A DNA stretch of 64,000 bases from Styela clava (lineage: Eukaryota; Chordata; Ascidiacea; Stolidobranchia; Styelidae). Positions 1-10,624 of this stretch are shown piece after piece. The notes under the pieces were generated by a model. The model saw nothing but the letters and a program-made list of their open reading frames with translations. It searched no databases and was not told the origin of the DNA. The position numbers were made by a program, and so were the translations under genes. Where the stretch lies: contig NC_135258.1 in NCBI RefSeq assembly GCF_964204865.1, positions 7,555,001 through 7,619,000 on the forward strand, given 5' to 3'. Each line of letters starts with the position of its first letter. Positions within the stretch are counted from its first letter, which is position 1.

Positions 1-95
1 ATTAGGCTGATTAGAATGGTAAAATCCCATTCTTTAATAATAATTAAAGTAAGTGAACTTGAAATAGTTTGAACACTCTCACTTTTCTTTGACAG

Positions 96-221
96 CTGGG
101 TTGTGATGAATGCAACCGGTGGTATCATTCAGACTGTTTGGGATACTCAAGAAAGAAAGCAAATGAAATAATCAAAAAATGTTGGAGTTGCCTGCTATGC
201 ACAAGCCTGTCCACCAAATAA
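96..221 (+). CDS. PHD-finger protein, last coding exon (partial)
   Basis: A splice acceptor (pyrimidine tract then AG at 94-95) is followed by an open frame of about 41 codons ending at TAA 219-221. The peptide reads GCDECNRWYHSDCLG, then WSCLLC near the end. This is the C-x2-C-x4/5-H-x2-C...W-x2-C-x2-C pattern of the second half of a PHD zinc finger, a chromatin reader fold that often binds histone H3 tails. The upstream cysteines and the rest of the protein lie left of the window, so the gene cannot be named. AATAAA overlaps the stop (218-223) and another lies near 475-480. Seen: acceptor, Cys/His spacing, stop. Inferred: that it is a real final exon rather than a decayed copy. Confidence 0.6.
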   Translation: MGCDECNRWYHSDCLGYSRKKANEIIKKCWSCLLCTSLSTK

Positions 222-338
222 AAGGAAAGTTTTTGCAGTATAACAAAGAGTAAGTCTTGATGTGAGCATATGCTCGGATGGGTGCTGTATTTGTGATATT
301 TCAGAGTGCATAGGTTGGGAGTGTGAAGCAGAGTTTTT

Positions 339-450
339 GGACCTCCAGAAGTATGCGCACCAAGATAGCGCACAACCTGAACATGGTATGCGAGTACCGG
401 TTAGAATTCATGTTGTGTGACATCTTCGTGCTCACACTTCTGGAGCACCG
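339..450. mobile_element. 112-bp hairpin MITE, GGACCTCC family, copy 1
   Basis: The two ends are inverted repeats: the left begins GGACCTCCAGAAGTATGCGC and the right, reverse-complemented, begins GGTGCTCCAGAAGTGTGAGC. Almost the whole element can fold back on itself. Related copies lie at 25696-25809 and 46894-47005. There is no coding capacity. Copy 1 is the most diverged and has no clean target duplication. Confidence 0.75.
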
Positions 451-2538
451 ATTTTTTTATGAAACAGTCACCTTAAATAAAGCCTAATATTTCTTCATTA
501 TTCATCTTTTTTTGTTCCATGTATTTTCAAAAACGGGCAATTCCATCATTATTTTCATTTCTTTCATTACATCTGAGCAAATTTTTAAATTTCAAACTGA
601 CTTAACCTAATGCTTTTTATAAGTATTCAAGTCGCATTGTTACTGGTTGTAGATGGCATTGGGGCTGTGACTCAGACACCATAGAGATGGCAATACTATG
701 GAGTTCATTCACAAAACACCGTTACTTGTGTTACAGAAAAAGGACACATATTTTGTCCTTTTGTCCATCCAACTTTGTGATGCTGCCAATCTCAAGATAT
801 TAGGACCAACTGACTACTTTTTGCCATGTCAATAGGTAATATAATTCAGTTATAAAACCACAAAAAAATCAGGTGTAAAACTTTTGCCTGAATAGTAAAA
901 TTTTCAGTCGGAACCATAAATGGTTCGTTACAATCATGGTCCGATTTTTGTTTTAATGGAGGTTATATTACCGGTAAGTCAATATTCGACATATAATTTC
1001 CATTGGTTTAAACTTTTGAATTATAAATCCATGGCTAGATGACACACAACAGTCGCAATTTGGGCTTGCCAGATATGATGAAATATTGAATAACTTTAGT
1101 ACTAACTTATTTCTGTTACATTGTTCAAGTTATAGGCTAATAAAAATGTTACTTGATCTGATAATTTTCCATTCGCTGTTGCTTTACATGTAAATACTAT
1201 CATCTTTCCAAAAATACCATTAATCTTGAAATTATCTTCAACTGTTGCAATTTCGATATTGCTGTGCAAAAAGTAGATTGATCGGTCAGTGTTTGAATTA
1301 ACTTGGGTGAATATAAACTAAATATCCAAAACCAGTATATTTCATGGTTAAGATCTTTCTGATTTATTAAGTTTGATATTTCTTGTGTACAATTTGACAT
1401 TGAAAATGCTTAATATTAATTCACAATTTTTAATATTTACAACAGTTTATAAGTTGTCAAAACTCAAATATATTCTATGAAAATATTGGTTGTTTATGTA
1501 GGATTGAGCACTTTATTATTTTTTTTAGCTTGTCCCTATTTCTAATTTATAATAATACCATCATGTATCAAGCTGTTTAAAATTTTTGTTTTTCCATTTT
1601 CACCATATCATCAAGCTATTTATTACTTTCATAATTGTTCAAATCATAATTTCTTTACCTGAACACGACTAATAAAAGCAAGCAGCATTATAGACTTGTG
1701 AGTAGCAATTATTTCATGTTTGCCAGCACTCAGTTAGATCTGACATGTGGTTGTGTTAGAAGAGGATTCCCCATCGTTATAGAGAAGATCATGTACGACT
1801 GGGATGATTAATTATCTACTCTATTCTGACCAAGACTGCGTAGCGCCACATTCACCTTTTACCAGCGAGATGTTAGTGAACGATGCGAGGCTATATTAAA
1901 ACTTAACTTAGATAGTTTCTTTGGTGTTGGTCCCAGAATGTCATATAAAATGAAATACATTTCTGTAACACTTTATTTTGTAATTGCCCCATCGGTGGAT
2001 AAAAAATCAAACATTGCAACTGCGAAGAATGGGTGAAATGATCTTTTTCATTTGAATAATAGAATGGAAGTCACCATCACTTCACGTAACAGTTGGAAAG
2101 TCCTTATTTTTGCTAATGTTGAAGTTCAGAAATGTAATAGTCCAAAAACACATTAAAGCAATACTTTGGATACAGAGTATAACATATATTTACGGACAGA
2201 ATTGCGAAAAATCAGTGTGAGTGCATAAAAAATTAAAATAGATTTGAACAAGTGACAACTACACCAGCAACTTATGTCATCTTGTTTGAGAAACATGGCA
2301 GCAAACAAATACATCTCATTCAACATATTCAGCAATTCCTATCTAAGCACATCAGCATGCTAGCGAGTCTTTCCATTCCATATTTTTATGCTTCATTAAG
2401 AAAACTTTCCTCCATGATTCCTGGTTCTGGAATTTAACTGCAGATCATTGCTTCATATTTTAAACACGCTCTGGAAACAGAAAAAAGATCTGATTATATC
2501 GAAGGCAGTTAATATTTCATTGCATAATTAATATTATA
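451..2538. other. AT-rich non-coding stretch
   Basis: No convincing gene, RNA gene or structured repeat was found on either strand. Open frames are short, have no recognisable protein motif and lack supporting splice sites. It may be the 3' flank of the PHD gene and intergenic DNA. Confidence 0.5.
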
Positions 2539-2793
2539 AGAGAACTATGCTCAAATATATGGACACGTAATGCCACCCAGTGACAACAATTTTGATGACT
2601 TCATAGCGAAGAAAAAAAGTGATAGCCTTCTGGAGAAAAATTTTATCTTCAACCACAGAAAATTTCAAAGCAATCGGCCCAGTATTTGAAGAGAGAAGCG
2701 ACTTCCCAAAAACGTGTCAAAGAACAAGAACATCGATAAGAACAACAACAACATAATATTGAAACGATCGCTATGTCCAATAAACGTGTCCAA
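2539..2793 (+). mobile_element. ~250-bp MITE, GGACACGTAG family, copy 1
   Basis: This is one of four dispersed copies (others 13789-14031, 21824-22067, 62194-62456). It starts AGAGAACTATGCTCAAATAT and ends with two near-repeats of GTCCAATAAA. The sequence GGACACGTA near one end is inverted as TACGTGTCC at the other end in sister copies, so these look like short terminal inverted repeats. There is no coding capacity. This copy has small changes relative to the others. Confidence 0.7.
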
Positions 2794-3417
2794 TAAACAT
2801 TATGTTGATTCTGTTGAAGTATGTACGACTCAAATGAGTATTTATACAGATTGACTCAAAAAATATATACAAACCACCGGAATGCAACGCGTAAGACATA
2901 AAATGCATATAAACGTAACTTGCCGTTGAGGAAAAGAGGCCGTATTTTTTATATGTTAATGCTTCCAATGAATCTTTTCCCTTGGGATCTGCACATAATG
3001 GTCATCACCAAAATTTTCAATCGAATTTTAAAACATTTCTCAATCAAAGATTTTCTGTAAAGTAATCAAAATATGGTAAAGAAACCGGTACAACAGTCTG
3101 ACAGTTGCTGAAAAGCTAAACCTGTTAAAGTAAAGTATTGCAGTATTGTCGGTACCGGTATCTCAGAATCGAAAGATGTCAGTAAAATATACTAACATAG
3201 ATAGATAGAAAAACAACCAATACCAGTTTACTTTTGCTCCTCTGCCCAAAACATAATGACACAAAGCTCAGCACAAAAATATACTATTCCGCCAACCCCA
3301 ATAATAAATACTTTTTCATGCTACCACCAATATAGAAAAAATCTGTACACATATACACCGGCACCTATTTCTGTATTGGGATACGGCTAATATAAGTACC
3401 GGAACCTCTCTCTTACT

Positions 3418-3620
3418 TAATGGACCGCGACCCATAACTTGATGGGCCGCGGCGCATTACTTAATGGGCCGCGGCCCATTGATTGAAGGGCCCCGGCCCA
3501 TGTCTTGAAGGGCCGCGGCCCATGTCTTGAAGGGCCGCGGCCCATGGGCCATGGCCCATAACAAATGGGCCGCGGCCCTATTAGATGGGCCGTGGCCCCG
3601 GCCCATGGGCCGTAGAAGAG
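3418..3620. repeat. Tandem array of GGGCCGCGGCCC palindromes
   Basis: About ten copies of a 12-bp perfect or near-perfect dyad (GGGCCGCGGCCC and variants GGGCCCCGGCCC, GGGCCATGGCCC) occur at roughly 20-bp spacing, joined by AT-rich linkers such as ATGTCTTGAA. Base composition is sharply unlike the AT-rich flanks. Open frames exist on both strands only because the array lacks stops; they are not genes. Function unknown. Confidence 0.85.
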
Positions 3621-4061
3621 TCACCACCCCTGTAGCGTGGATGAGCAGTTTCGATGACGCGTTGTCCAATCGGAAATCCCCTTTGCAGGTTCTCAGTCTC
3701 TTTTCATGGGCTAGTCAGAGGCGGATTTTGCTGATATGATCGTTTTTAGCTTATAATTGAATATGTTATTGGTTCAAAGTAATTACTTTCCTGCGTATGT
3801 ATTTGCCAACACTAACATAATTACTTATAGTCTGTCAGTCGAGCTCGAAAGTTGGCGTGTCGTTCTTTGCCCCGATGGTCTTCGACGGTCTTGTATACTG
3901 ACCTACTCAAAACAATATTCAAATTGAACACTGTATGGGTACACAATCTTTCAATATTGTGGTATATATTTTGTTAGCGTTAACATCATCTGTGGCGATA
4001 AAATCATGCTCTCGCAGGCTGTAATCCCACAGATGACAATCATGAACATTACATAGATATA

Positions 4062-4196
4062 TAATGATTTATTTTCCGAATATATCAAAAAATGTAAAGT
4101 TACAATAAATGGAAAAGAACAATTATAGAATATAATCGGGAGGGGCGGGCAAGACTGCAGGTCAACTATGTCGACCGACACCTAAAAAAAAAAAAA
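4062..4196 (+). mobile_element. A-tailed retroposon-like repeat, copy 1
   Basis: About 135 bp, beginning AATGATTTATTTTC and ending CGACCGACACCT followed by a run of A. It is nearly identical to the reverse complement of 63093-63222. The oligo-A end suggests a reverse-transcribed origin (SINE or LINE 3' end). No pol III A/B boxes were recognised, so the family is unknown. Confidence 0.6.
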
Positions 4197-6423
4197 TTCC
4201 TATTATGACAAGACATTCGGAAGTCATGAGAAAAAAAGGATGTGTATAGATTTTTACCTCGATTAATTATAATAATTATTTGATTGGTTACACATAACAG
4301 TTCAAAAGATATAATAATGTAAGGAGGGGGGTTATTCAACAAGTTAGTTAACATAATACAATCTTTGAATCAGGGCCTATTTGAATTAATAGGGAATGAC
4401 AAAATAAATACATATTTCAAAAATATAGTACAGTCAACTGAGACTTTTAAATAAATCAAATCTCAGATCAAAAATTAAATTTTATTTATAGTCTACACAT
4501 TCTATAGTCATTCAAAATATTTTCTAATAGTTGCAAACTCGATGAAAACAGCAAGTTTCATAAGCAATAGTTGATGAATATACATAGCTAAAACTGCGAT
4601 TAAGTGTTTTTCAATGTCAGATATTGAAACATTGATGCAGTACCAGAGTTTTAATATTCAATCAACCAAAATTATGTTTAAAGTTCTCAACTATAAGTTA
4701 TTACATGGCTCGTTAAGTATGTAGTTGGGTGATTCTACAAAAAGTAGAGTTACCTCATTTCTCTGTGTACAACACGCACTTTTGAGGCTTAGTACTGCCA
4801 CCAGAAAAAAGGGGTGTGTCTTATACAGTGGTTTAGAAAATACCAAAAAAAATTTATGGATATTTCACGATAATCGGTCTAATAATCTCGCATGTATTAC
4901 TCAAGACTGATTTTAATTTGGCAAAGTTTGTTGTTCTAAGAACAACACCCGCGCTTTATCTGCGGCTAAGTCTTATGCAAGGAGAATATGGTAAATTATA
5001 TGTCATGGGTATTATAGTGAATAATAAATTGTATTTTAAGCCGGGTTAAAAGGCCTTATTAAATCAATTGCCCAAAGCAAAATATTAATGACAAGATAAA
5101 AAAGAATATCACATAAAAATTTACAAGAAACAGTTATGCACGAAAAAAAAAAAATAATAAGATGGGCTTAAGGATAATTATAAAATTCTCAATATGGTCT
5201 TAATCATGTTAGACAAATAGTCAATCATTCATCAGAACAAGGCAATTTATATGAATAGGTGAAAAAAAGTTACATGTCACACGTCGAAAAGTATACAAGA
5301 AAACCTAATAGCATCTTCAACAATTTTCTACAAAAAACTACAGAAACTTAGCTATGAGATGGTGATCAATTAATTAATCATCATTTATTCGTCAACACAA
5401 TTTAAACATGGTATGATATATGAAAAAATATTACAAATACAAGTGGAAACTAACTTAAATTGTGTGACAGGAGTCGCGAGGGACCTCAAGAGGTCTTCAG
5501 GCAGCGTGAATTCATATCAATAGTAAGGATTTGACAGCATTCACTGGGATTAGCTCATCATTGTGTCACATATTCTGCTAATACATCGCAGGACTCTAGG
5601 ACAGGTTGTCGCATCGGTGGTTCACCACTATTCCAGTTTATACATCCATAACGATAAATTGGTATGCACACCCCATGCCCGATGTGGACAAGTTACCGAA
5701 AATATATCGCCATACAATTGAATTCGTTTCATTGGTGCTCCTTCTCGCCGAGATAAATTCAAATTATCAGTTACAAAATAAGACGATTACAAAAAATGGT
5801 AACACACAAGACAAGTACGTGGGGCACTGGACAGACATCAGTGATGTTTAATTAGGTCCACAATATTTACCGTTTAAAAGGGTAAAAATAGACTTGTCTG
5901 ATTTGTAAAATTCTACTCTATCAAACTTAAACAAAATTTGTGCATTTATTTTATGAGAAATATAACAATATATATTTCTGTACTAGTTTATTTAAGCGAC
6001 AAACGATTCTAAAAATTAATATTTTTTATTATTTTAGATATTGCTTATCGTAGACTCGTTTATTTTAAAAAATGAAAAGATAATTTTATTCATAAGTAAT
6101 TGGGTGCGAGTAGAAAATTTGTTCATGGCATCACAGTACATTTTACATGAACGCGAAGGATAATTCTGGCAGCACTGAAAGAATTAATTATCGCAAACCC
6201 GAGAGAATACACTTAGATCGGCGGCAGCCGCTATCGCGAACTATCTAACCTAGTCTCCAAATGAATTTACTGAAACGTATGTATATATTATTATATTCTG
6301 GCAAAGAAAACGCGATTTATAAAAAGCATTAGGGTTTACGAAGGTTGAACGTGTTTTTTCTCTACAAGCTGGATTGTTCGGGCATGGCCCCTTTCACAGC
6401 ACAACGGAAATAATGTTCAGTAT
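4197..6423. other. AT-rich non-coding stretch
   Basis: No protein motif, RNA gene or clear repeat was recognised. An 81-codon open frame at 5606-5851 has no supporting features and is left uncalled. Confidence 0.45.
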
Positions 6424-6898
6424 TGTGGCGTACCAAAATTGATATCACCACTCAGGTTCTTTCTGCCAGCTTCTTGGACGTTGTAATTGCTACCGGTATA
6501 GATGTTGATCACCAAATAATCTTCTCGAGGTTCCGAATACAGCAGAGTAACTAAGTTAACTAACTAGATTAACTATACACCTGTAAGAACTTAATACAAC
6601 CAAATACTCCAATAAGAAATACAATAAACAAATAAAAACACAGTACAAATACCGTAGGATACATACGTAACACAAGATACGGAATTGGTCTATGACGTCA
6701 CAGTCATGAACTATTTACTTATAATGAGATACTAAAAACCGGGTAAAACATACCTAGAAATACATAAGAATAACTAGTATGACACTAAAGATACAACACA
6801 AATCCTATCTTATCGACAAACACGTAATATACATGGAAATACGCATAGAAATCACACAGGAAATAAACTGCGAAAATAGACTAGTTACGGAAGTGTTA
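6424..6898 (-). repeat. 3' LTR of the gypsy element
   Basis: 475 bp, bounded by TGTGGCGTACC and GGAAGTGTTA as written on the plus strand. It matches 12343-12804 throughout except for 13 extra bases in an AACTAACTAGATT stretch that looks like a local slippage duplication. The pol stop codon TAA (6896-6898) forms the first bases of this LTR. Confidence 0.93.
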
Positions 6899-9800
6899 CT
6901 GCTCATCATTTTCCATAATAGGTTCCACATCAGGTAAAATGTCAAATCCAGTTAAGTCAATGTCATTGTCTTCTTCATCTTCATGAAGGTAAGGTCTCAG
7001 TTTGTCAACATGCACAATTCGAGAACGTGTTCCCGAATTCTTCTGAATCCTATACAAGTGATTAGGTAAACAGTCCACAATTCGATAAGGTCCAATCCAA
7101 GGAATACTCAGCTTGCGATGCTTAGGTGGATAATAATACCACACCAATTCATCTCTCTGGAAAGTAAGTGGTTTAACACCCAGATCAAAATTTCGCTTTT
7201 GTCTGGTTGCAGCAGCATTTAGATGTTGCCTAGCATGAAGAAAAGCTTTTTCAGTTGCACAGGAAAACCATTCGACAAATTCGGTGTAACAAGGATGAGT
7301 TGATGACTCTGGTTTGCCAAACATAACATCAACAGGCATCTCGATTTCTCGTCCAAGCATTAACTTGTTCGGTGAATATCCTGTACTATCATGTACAGTG
7401 GAGCGATATGCCATACAAAGATATGGGAGATGGTCGTCCCAATCATTTCGATTCTCATTTACAAAAGCTTTCAACATCTGCTGTATGGTCCTGTTGAAAC
7501 GTTCAACTTGTCCATCTGAACGAGGATGATATGGAGTTGTTCGAGTCTTTTGAATCCCGTACAATTGACACATTTCTGAAAATAATTTTGATTCAAAGTC
7601 TCTTCCTTGATCTGAGTGGAGAATTCTTGGTACCCCAAATCTCGAGAAGAATTGAGTAACCAATGCATCAGCAGTAGTGTCAGCTCGCTGATTTGGTAAA
7701 GCAAAACATTCCACCCATTTAGAGAAATAGTCCGACAAAACCAAAATGTGTTCATTTCCATTTTCAGTTACAGGCAATGGTCCAAGAAAATCAATGGCAA
7801 TCCTTTCCATAGGAGCTCCAGATATAAGTTGTTTCAAATCTCCCTGTCTTCTTCCGTAAAGCATCTTGGTCGAAGCACAAGACTTGCAAAATTTGCACCA
7901 TTTAAGAATGTCCCTTTTGAAACCAGGCCAATAAAATCTGCGCCTTATACTCTTGAAAGTTCGATTGGCACCAAGATGACCTGCAGTGCGCAAAGAATGG
8001 AGCTTATGAAACAAGTCCTGCCTCAAATTTGATGGAACAATCAATTGGATATGCGATTCCTCCGATTTACAATCAGGAATCCAACGACGATATAGCAGTC
8101 CATTATCTACAAAAATCAAGTCCCACTGCGACATTAAACGTTTGGTCACTGTTGACTCAGGCATGTATTCTTGAATGTCAGGTTTCTGAGCAGTAAGTTG
8201 TTTCCATTTCAAAACAGCAGAAATATCTGGATCTTCACTTTGCCAAGATTTAATTTGCTCATCTGTGTAGGTATCTAGCCAATTACAATCGGAACCGTCT
8301 GACGATGATTGACCGGGCTGTTTCGATATTGCACTCACAATAACATTACTCACAGCCACATCACCATTGGTACCACAATCAGAACAATCTTCTCGCTTGC
8401 ATTTGCGAACTTGGCGTGACAATCCATCAGCATTGCCATGTTTCACGCCCGGTCTGTGTTCAATCTTAAAGTCATAAGCACCAAGTGTTAATATCCATCT
8501 TGCTAACATTCCTTGAGGTTCACGAAAATTGATCAACCATTTCAGAGCAGCATGATCTGTGCGAATTCTGAACGGTCTCCCGAGAAGAAAATGACTGAAG
8601 TGACGAACAGCCCACACCACAGCTAATAGTTCCCGGTGTGTAGCACAGTATCTACGTTGAGACTTGGACATAGTCTTACTGGCATAAGAAAGTACACGTT
8701 CATTGTCGTCCTGAACTTGAGATAACACTGCACCAATCCCAAAACCACTGGCATCAGTATCCAATACAAATTCGCCGATTGTCCTCGGAAAGCTAAGAAT
8801 TGGGGCAGATGTCAGACAATGCTTCAAAGTTTCAAAAGCCTTTTGACATTCAGTACTCCATACAAAGGAAATATTCTTCCTGGTCAATCGAATAAGAGGT
8901 CCAGCAATTGTTGAATAATCTTGAACAAACTTCCGGTAGTAGTTCGCTGTGCCTAGAAAACTGCGAATATCGCTGACAGAATTAGGCGTTTTCCATTCTT
9001 TGATAGCCGCAACATTTCCGGGATCGCAACAGACACCTTCAGATGAAATAAGATAACCAAGATAAGAGGTGCTTCGACGGAAAAGTTTACATTTTGAGGG
9101 CTTCAAGCGTAAACCGGCACGGCGAAGTCTTATAAAAACTTCCCGGAGATTTGAGAGTGCCATTGAGAAATCACTACCATGAGCCAAAACATCATCAAGA
9201 AAATTGAAACACCCGTTCCACAGGAGATCACCAAGGATATTGTCCATCATCCGTTCGAATGTTGCGGGAGCATTCGCCAAACCGAAAGGCATCACTACAA
9301 AGTGAAAATGACCACGGCCTGGGATGCTGAATGCTGTCTTTTCACGGTCTGCAGGATCAACCTCCACTTGCCAATATCCGCTTGCAAGATCAAGAGTTGA
9401 GAACCATTGGGCTCCGTTTAAGGACTCAATGATATCCTCAATACGCGGCAAGGGATATGCGTCCTTGTATGTGACGTCATTAAGCAATCTAAAATCCACG
9501 CAAAATCTGGTAGAACCATCCTTTTTGGGAACTAGGACAATGGGAGAAGAATATGGGGAATCGCTGGGTTCTATGACACCCTGAGCCAGCATATTATCAA
9601 CAACTTCTTCGGCTATCTTCCTACGCGCCCACCCCATTCGACGAGGAGCCTGCCGAATCGGCTGTGGTGTGGTTGTGATGATCCTATGCTTTGCTACTGA
9701 AGTACGGCCAAGTTCACCATTTGGCCCTACAAATACATCATGGAATTCGGAAATCAAATTGACCAACTGTTCACGTTGATTCGGGGTTAGATCCTCAGAG

Positions 9801-10624
9801 GAATTGACCATGTCATGTAGATGTTCTGGTAATTCAGAAGCTATAACTCCTTCGGATTCGTCAACTTGAATCTGTGCTACAAGTTGAGGATGTGCAATAC
9901 CAATCAAAGATCCAGCCCTGATCTTAAGTTGTCTGCCTTTTTGGTTCACTGCTAGTACGGGAACAATGGACTTTCCTGGGTCCACCACAGAAGAGATCAG
10001 CTGAACGCCATCAGCGAGGAAAGAAGAATTCAACGGTTCGACAAGAGCTGCAACATCAGACACAATGCTTTTCGGCCATGGGCGACTAAGTCGTGCAGGG
10101 ATAACAACCTTAGAATATGGCGGTATAGTAATATCTTCTCGAACAGTTACACGGCAACATGGTACAGACTTTTCAGTAAAGAGTTTGATTTCATGACCCC
10201 CTATCATCATGTGTCCCGATGATAAGTAAAGAACACAGTCATGTTCTCGGAGATAATCCATGCCTAAAATACCACTAGTCATGCCTAAGTTGGCAACAAT
10301 CACAGTGCGTCGTGATACAAACGAATCAATCGATAAATCAACCTCCAATGCACCCAGTGGTGATAAATCATGCCCTCCCACTGCAACAAGAGATTCTTCG
10401 AGCGGTGCCAATTGTGCTTCCTTCCCACCTATAGCCTCAAAGATGGAAATGTCAATAAGAGTAGTCATAGCACCACTATCTACAAGAAAGTTGAACGGTT
10501 GATTGTTTACAAGTACCTTCGCATGCCAACTATTGTCATATTGAATGGAACAATTATTCAGGTCTATATTCTGGTTTGTTGGTCCGTCATCAAGTAATAA
10601 TTCAGCGGACACTGAGGACCTCAA
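6896..10624 (-). CDS. pol: Pol polyprotein of gypsy element (protease, RT, RNase H, integrase)
   Basis: About 1,242 codons, uninterrupted. Visible in order: retropepsin active site VDSGAMT near residue 49; reverse transcriptase with PLPRIEDI, STLDLASGYWQV and a polymerase box FLDDVL near 480 (L where Y is usual before the DD); RNase H start TDASGFGIGA near 623; an integrase HHCC zinc-binding region near 878-910; and a catalytic DDE core with IAIDFLG (~945), HSDQGRDF (~1001) and DGQVERFNR (~1038). The product would copy element RNA to DNA and integrate it. There is no ATG at the head: position 10624 is TTG, and the frame is open back to a TGA at 10679-10681. Expression is therefore probably by -1 frameshift from gag. 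No internal break was seen. Confidence 0.95.
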   Translation of the reverse strand: MRSSVSAELLLDDGPTNQNIDLNNCSIQYDNSWHAKVLVNNQPFNFLVDSGAMTTLIDISIFEAIGGKEAQLAPLEESLVAVGGHDLSPLGALEVDLSIDSFVSRRTVIVANLGMTSGILGMDYLREHDCVLYLSSGHMMIGGHEIKLFTEKSVPCCRVTVREDITIPPYSKVVIPARLSRPWPKSIVSDVAALVEPLNSSFLADGVQLISSVVDPGKSIVPVLAVNQKGRQLKIRAGSLIGIAHPQLVAQIQVDESEGVIASELPEHLHDMVNSSEDLTPNQREQLVNLISEFHDVFVGPNGELGRTSVAKHRIITTTPQPIRQAPRRMGWARRKIAEEVVDNMLAQGVIEPSDSPYSSPIVLVPKKDGSTRFCVDFRLLNDVTYKDAYPLPRIEDIIESLNGAQWFSTLDLASGYWQVEVDPADREKTAFSIPGRGHFHFVVMPFGLANAPATFERMMDNILGDLLWNGCFNFLDDVLAHGSDFSMALSNLREVFIRLRRAGLRLKPSKCKLFRRSTSYLGYLISSEGVCCDPGNVAAIKEWKTPNSVSDIRSFLGTANYYRKFVQDYSTIAGPLIRLTRKNISFVWSTECQKAFETLKHCLTSAPILSFPRTIGEFVLDTDASGFGIGAVLSQVQDDNERVLSYASKTMSKSQRRYCATHRELLAVVWAVRHFSHFLLGRPFRIRTDHAALKWLINFREPQGMLARWILTLGAYDFKIEHRPGVKHGNADGLSRQVRKCKREDCSDCGTNGDVAVSNVIVSAISKQPGQSSSDGSDCNWLDTYTDEQIKSWQSEDPDISAVLKWKQLTAQKPDIQEYMPESTVTKRLMSQWDLIFVDNGLLYRRWIPDCKSEESHIQLIVPSNLRQDLFHKLHSLRTAGHLGANRTFKSIRRRFYWPGFKRDILKWCKFCKSCASTKMLYGRRQGDLKQLISGAPMERIAIDFLGPLPVTENGNEHILVLSDYFSKWVECFALPNQRADTTADALVTQFFSRFGVPRILHSDQGRDFESKLFSEMCQLYGIQKTRTTPYHPRSDGQVERFNRTIQQMLKAFVNENRNDWDDHLPYLCMAYRSTVHDSTGYSPNKLMLGREIEMPVDVMFGKPESSTHPCYTEFVEWFSCATEKAFLHARQHLNAAATRQKRNFDLGVKPLTFQRDELVWYYYPPKHRKLSIPWIGPYRIVDCLPNHLYRIQKNSGTRSRIVHVDKLRPYLHEDEEDNDIDLTGFDILPDVEPIMENDEQ

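Noticed and set aside
3457-3739. Two ~70-codon frames on opposite strands
   Set aside because: They are produced by the GGGCCGCGGCCC array, which lacks stops; no domain or splice evidence.
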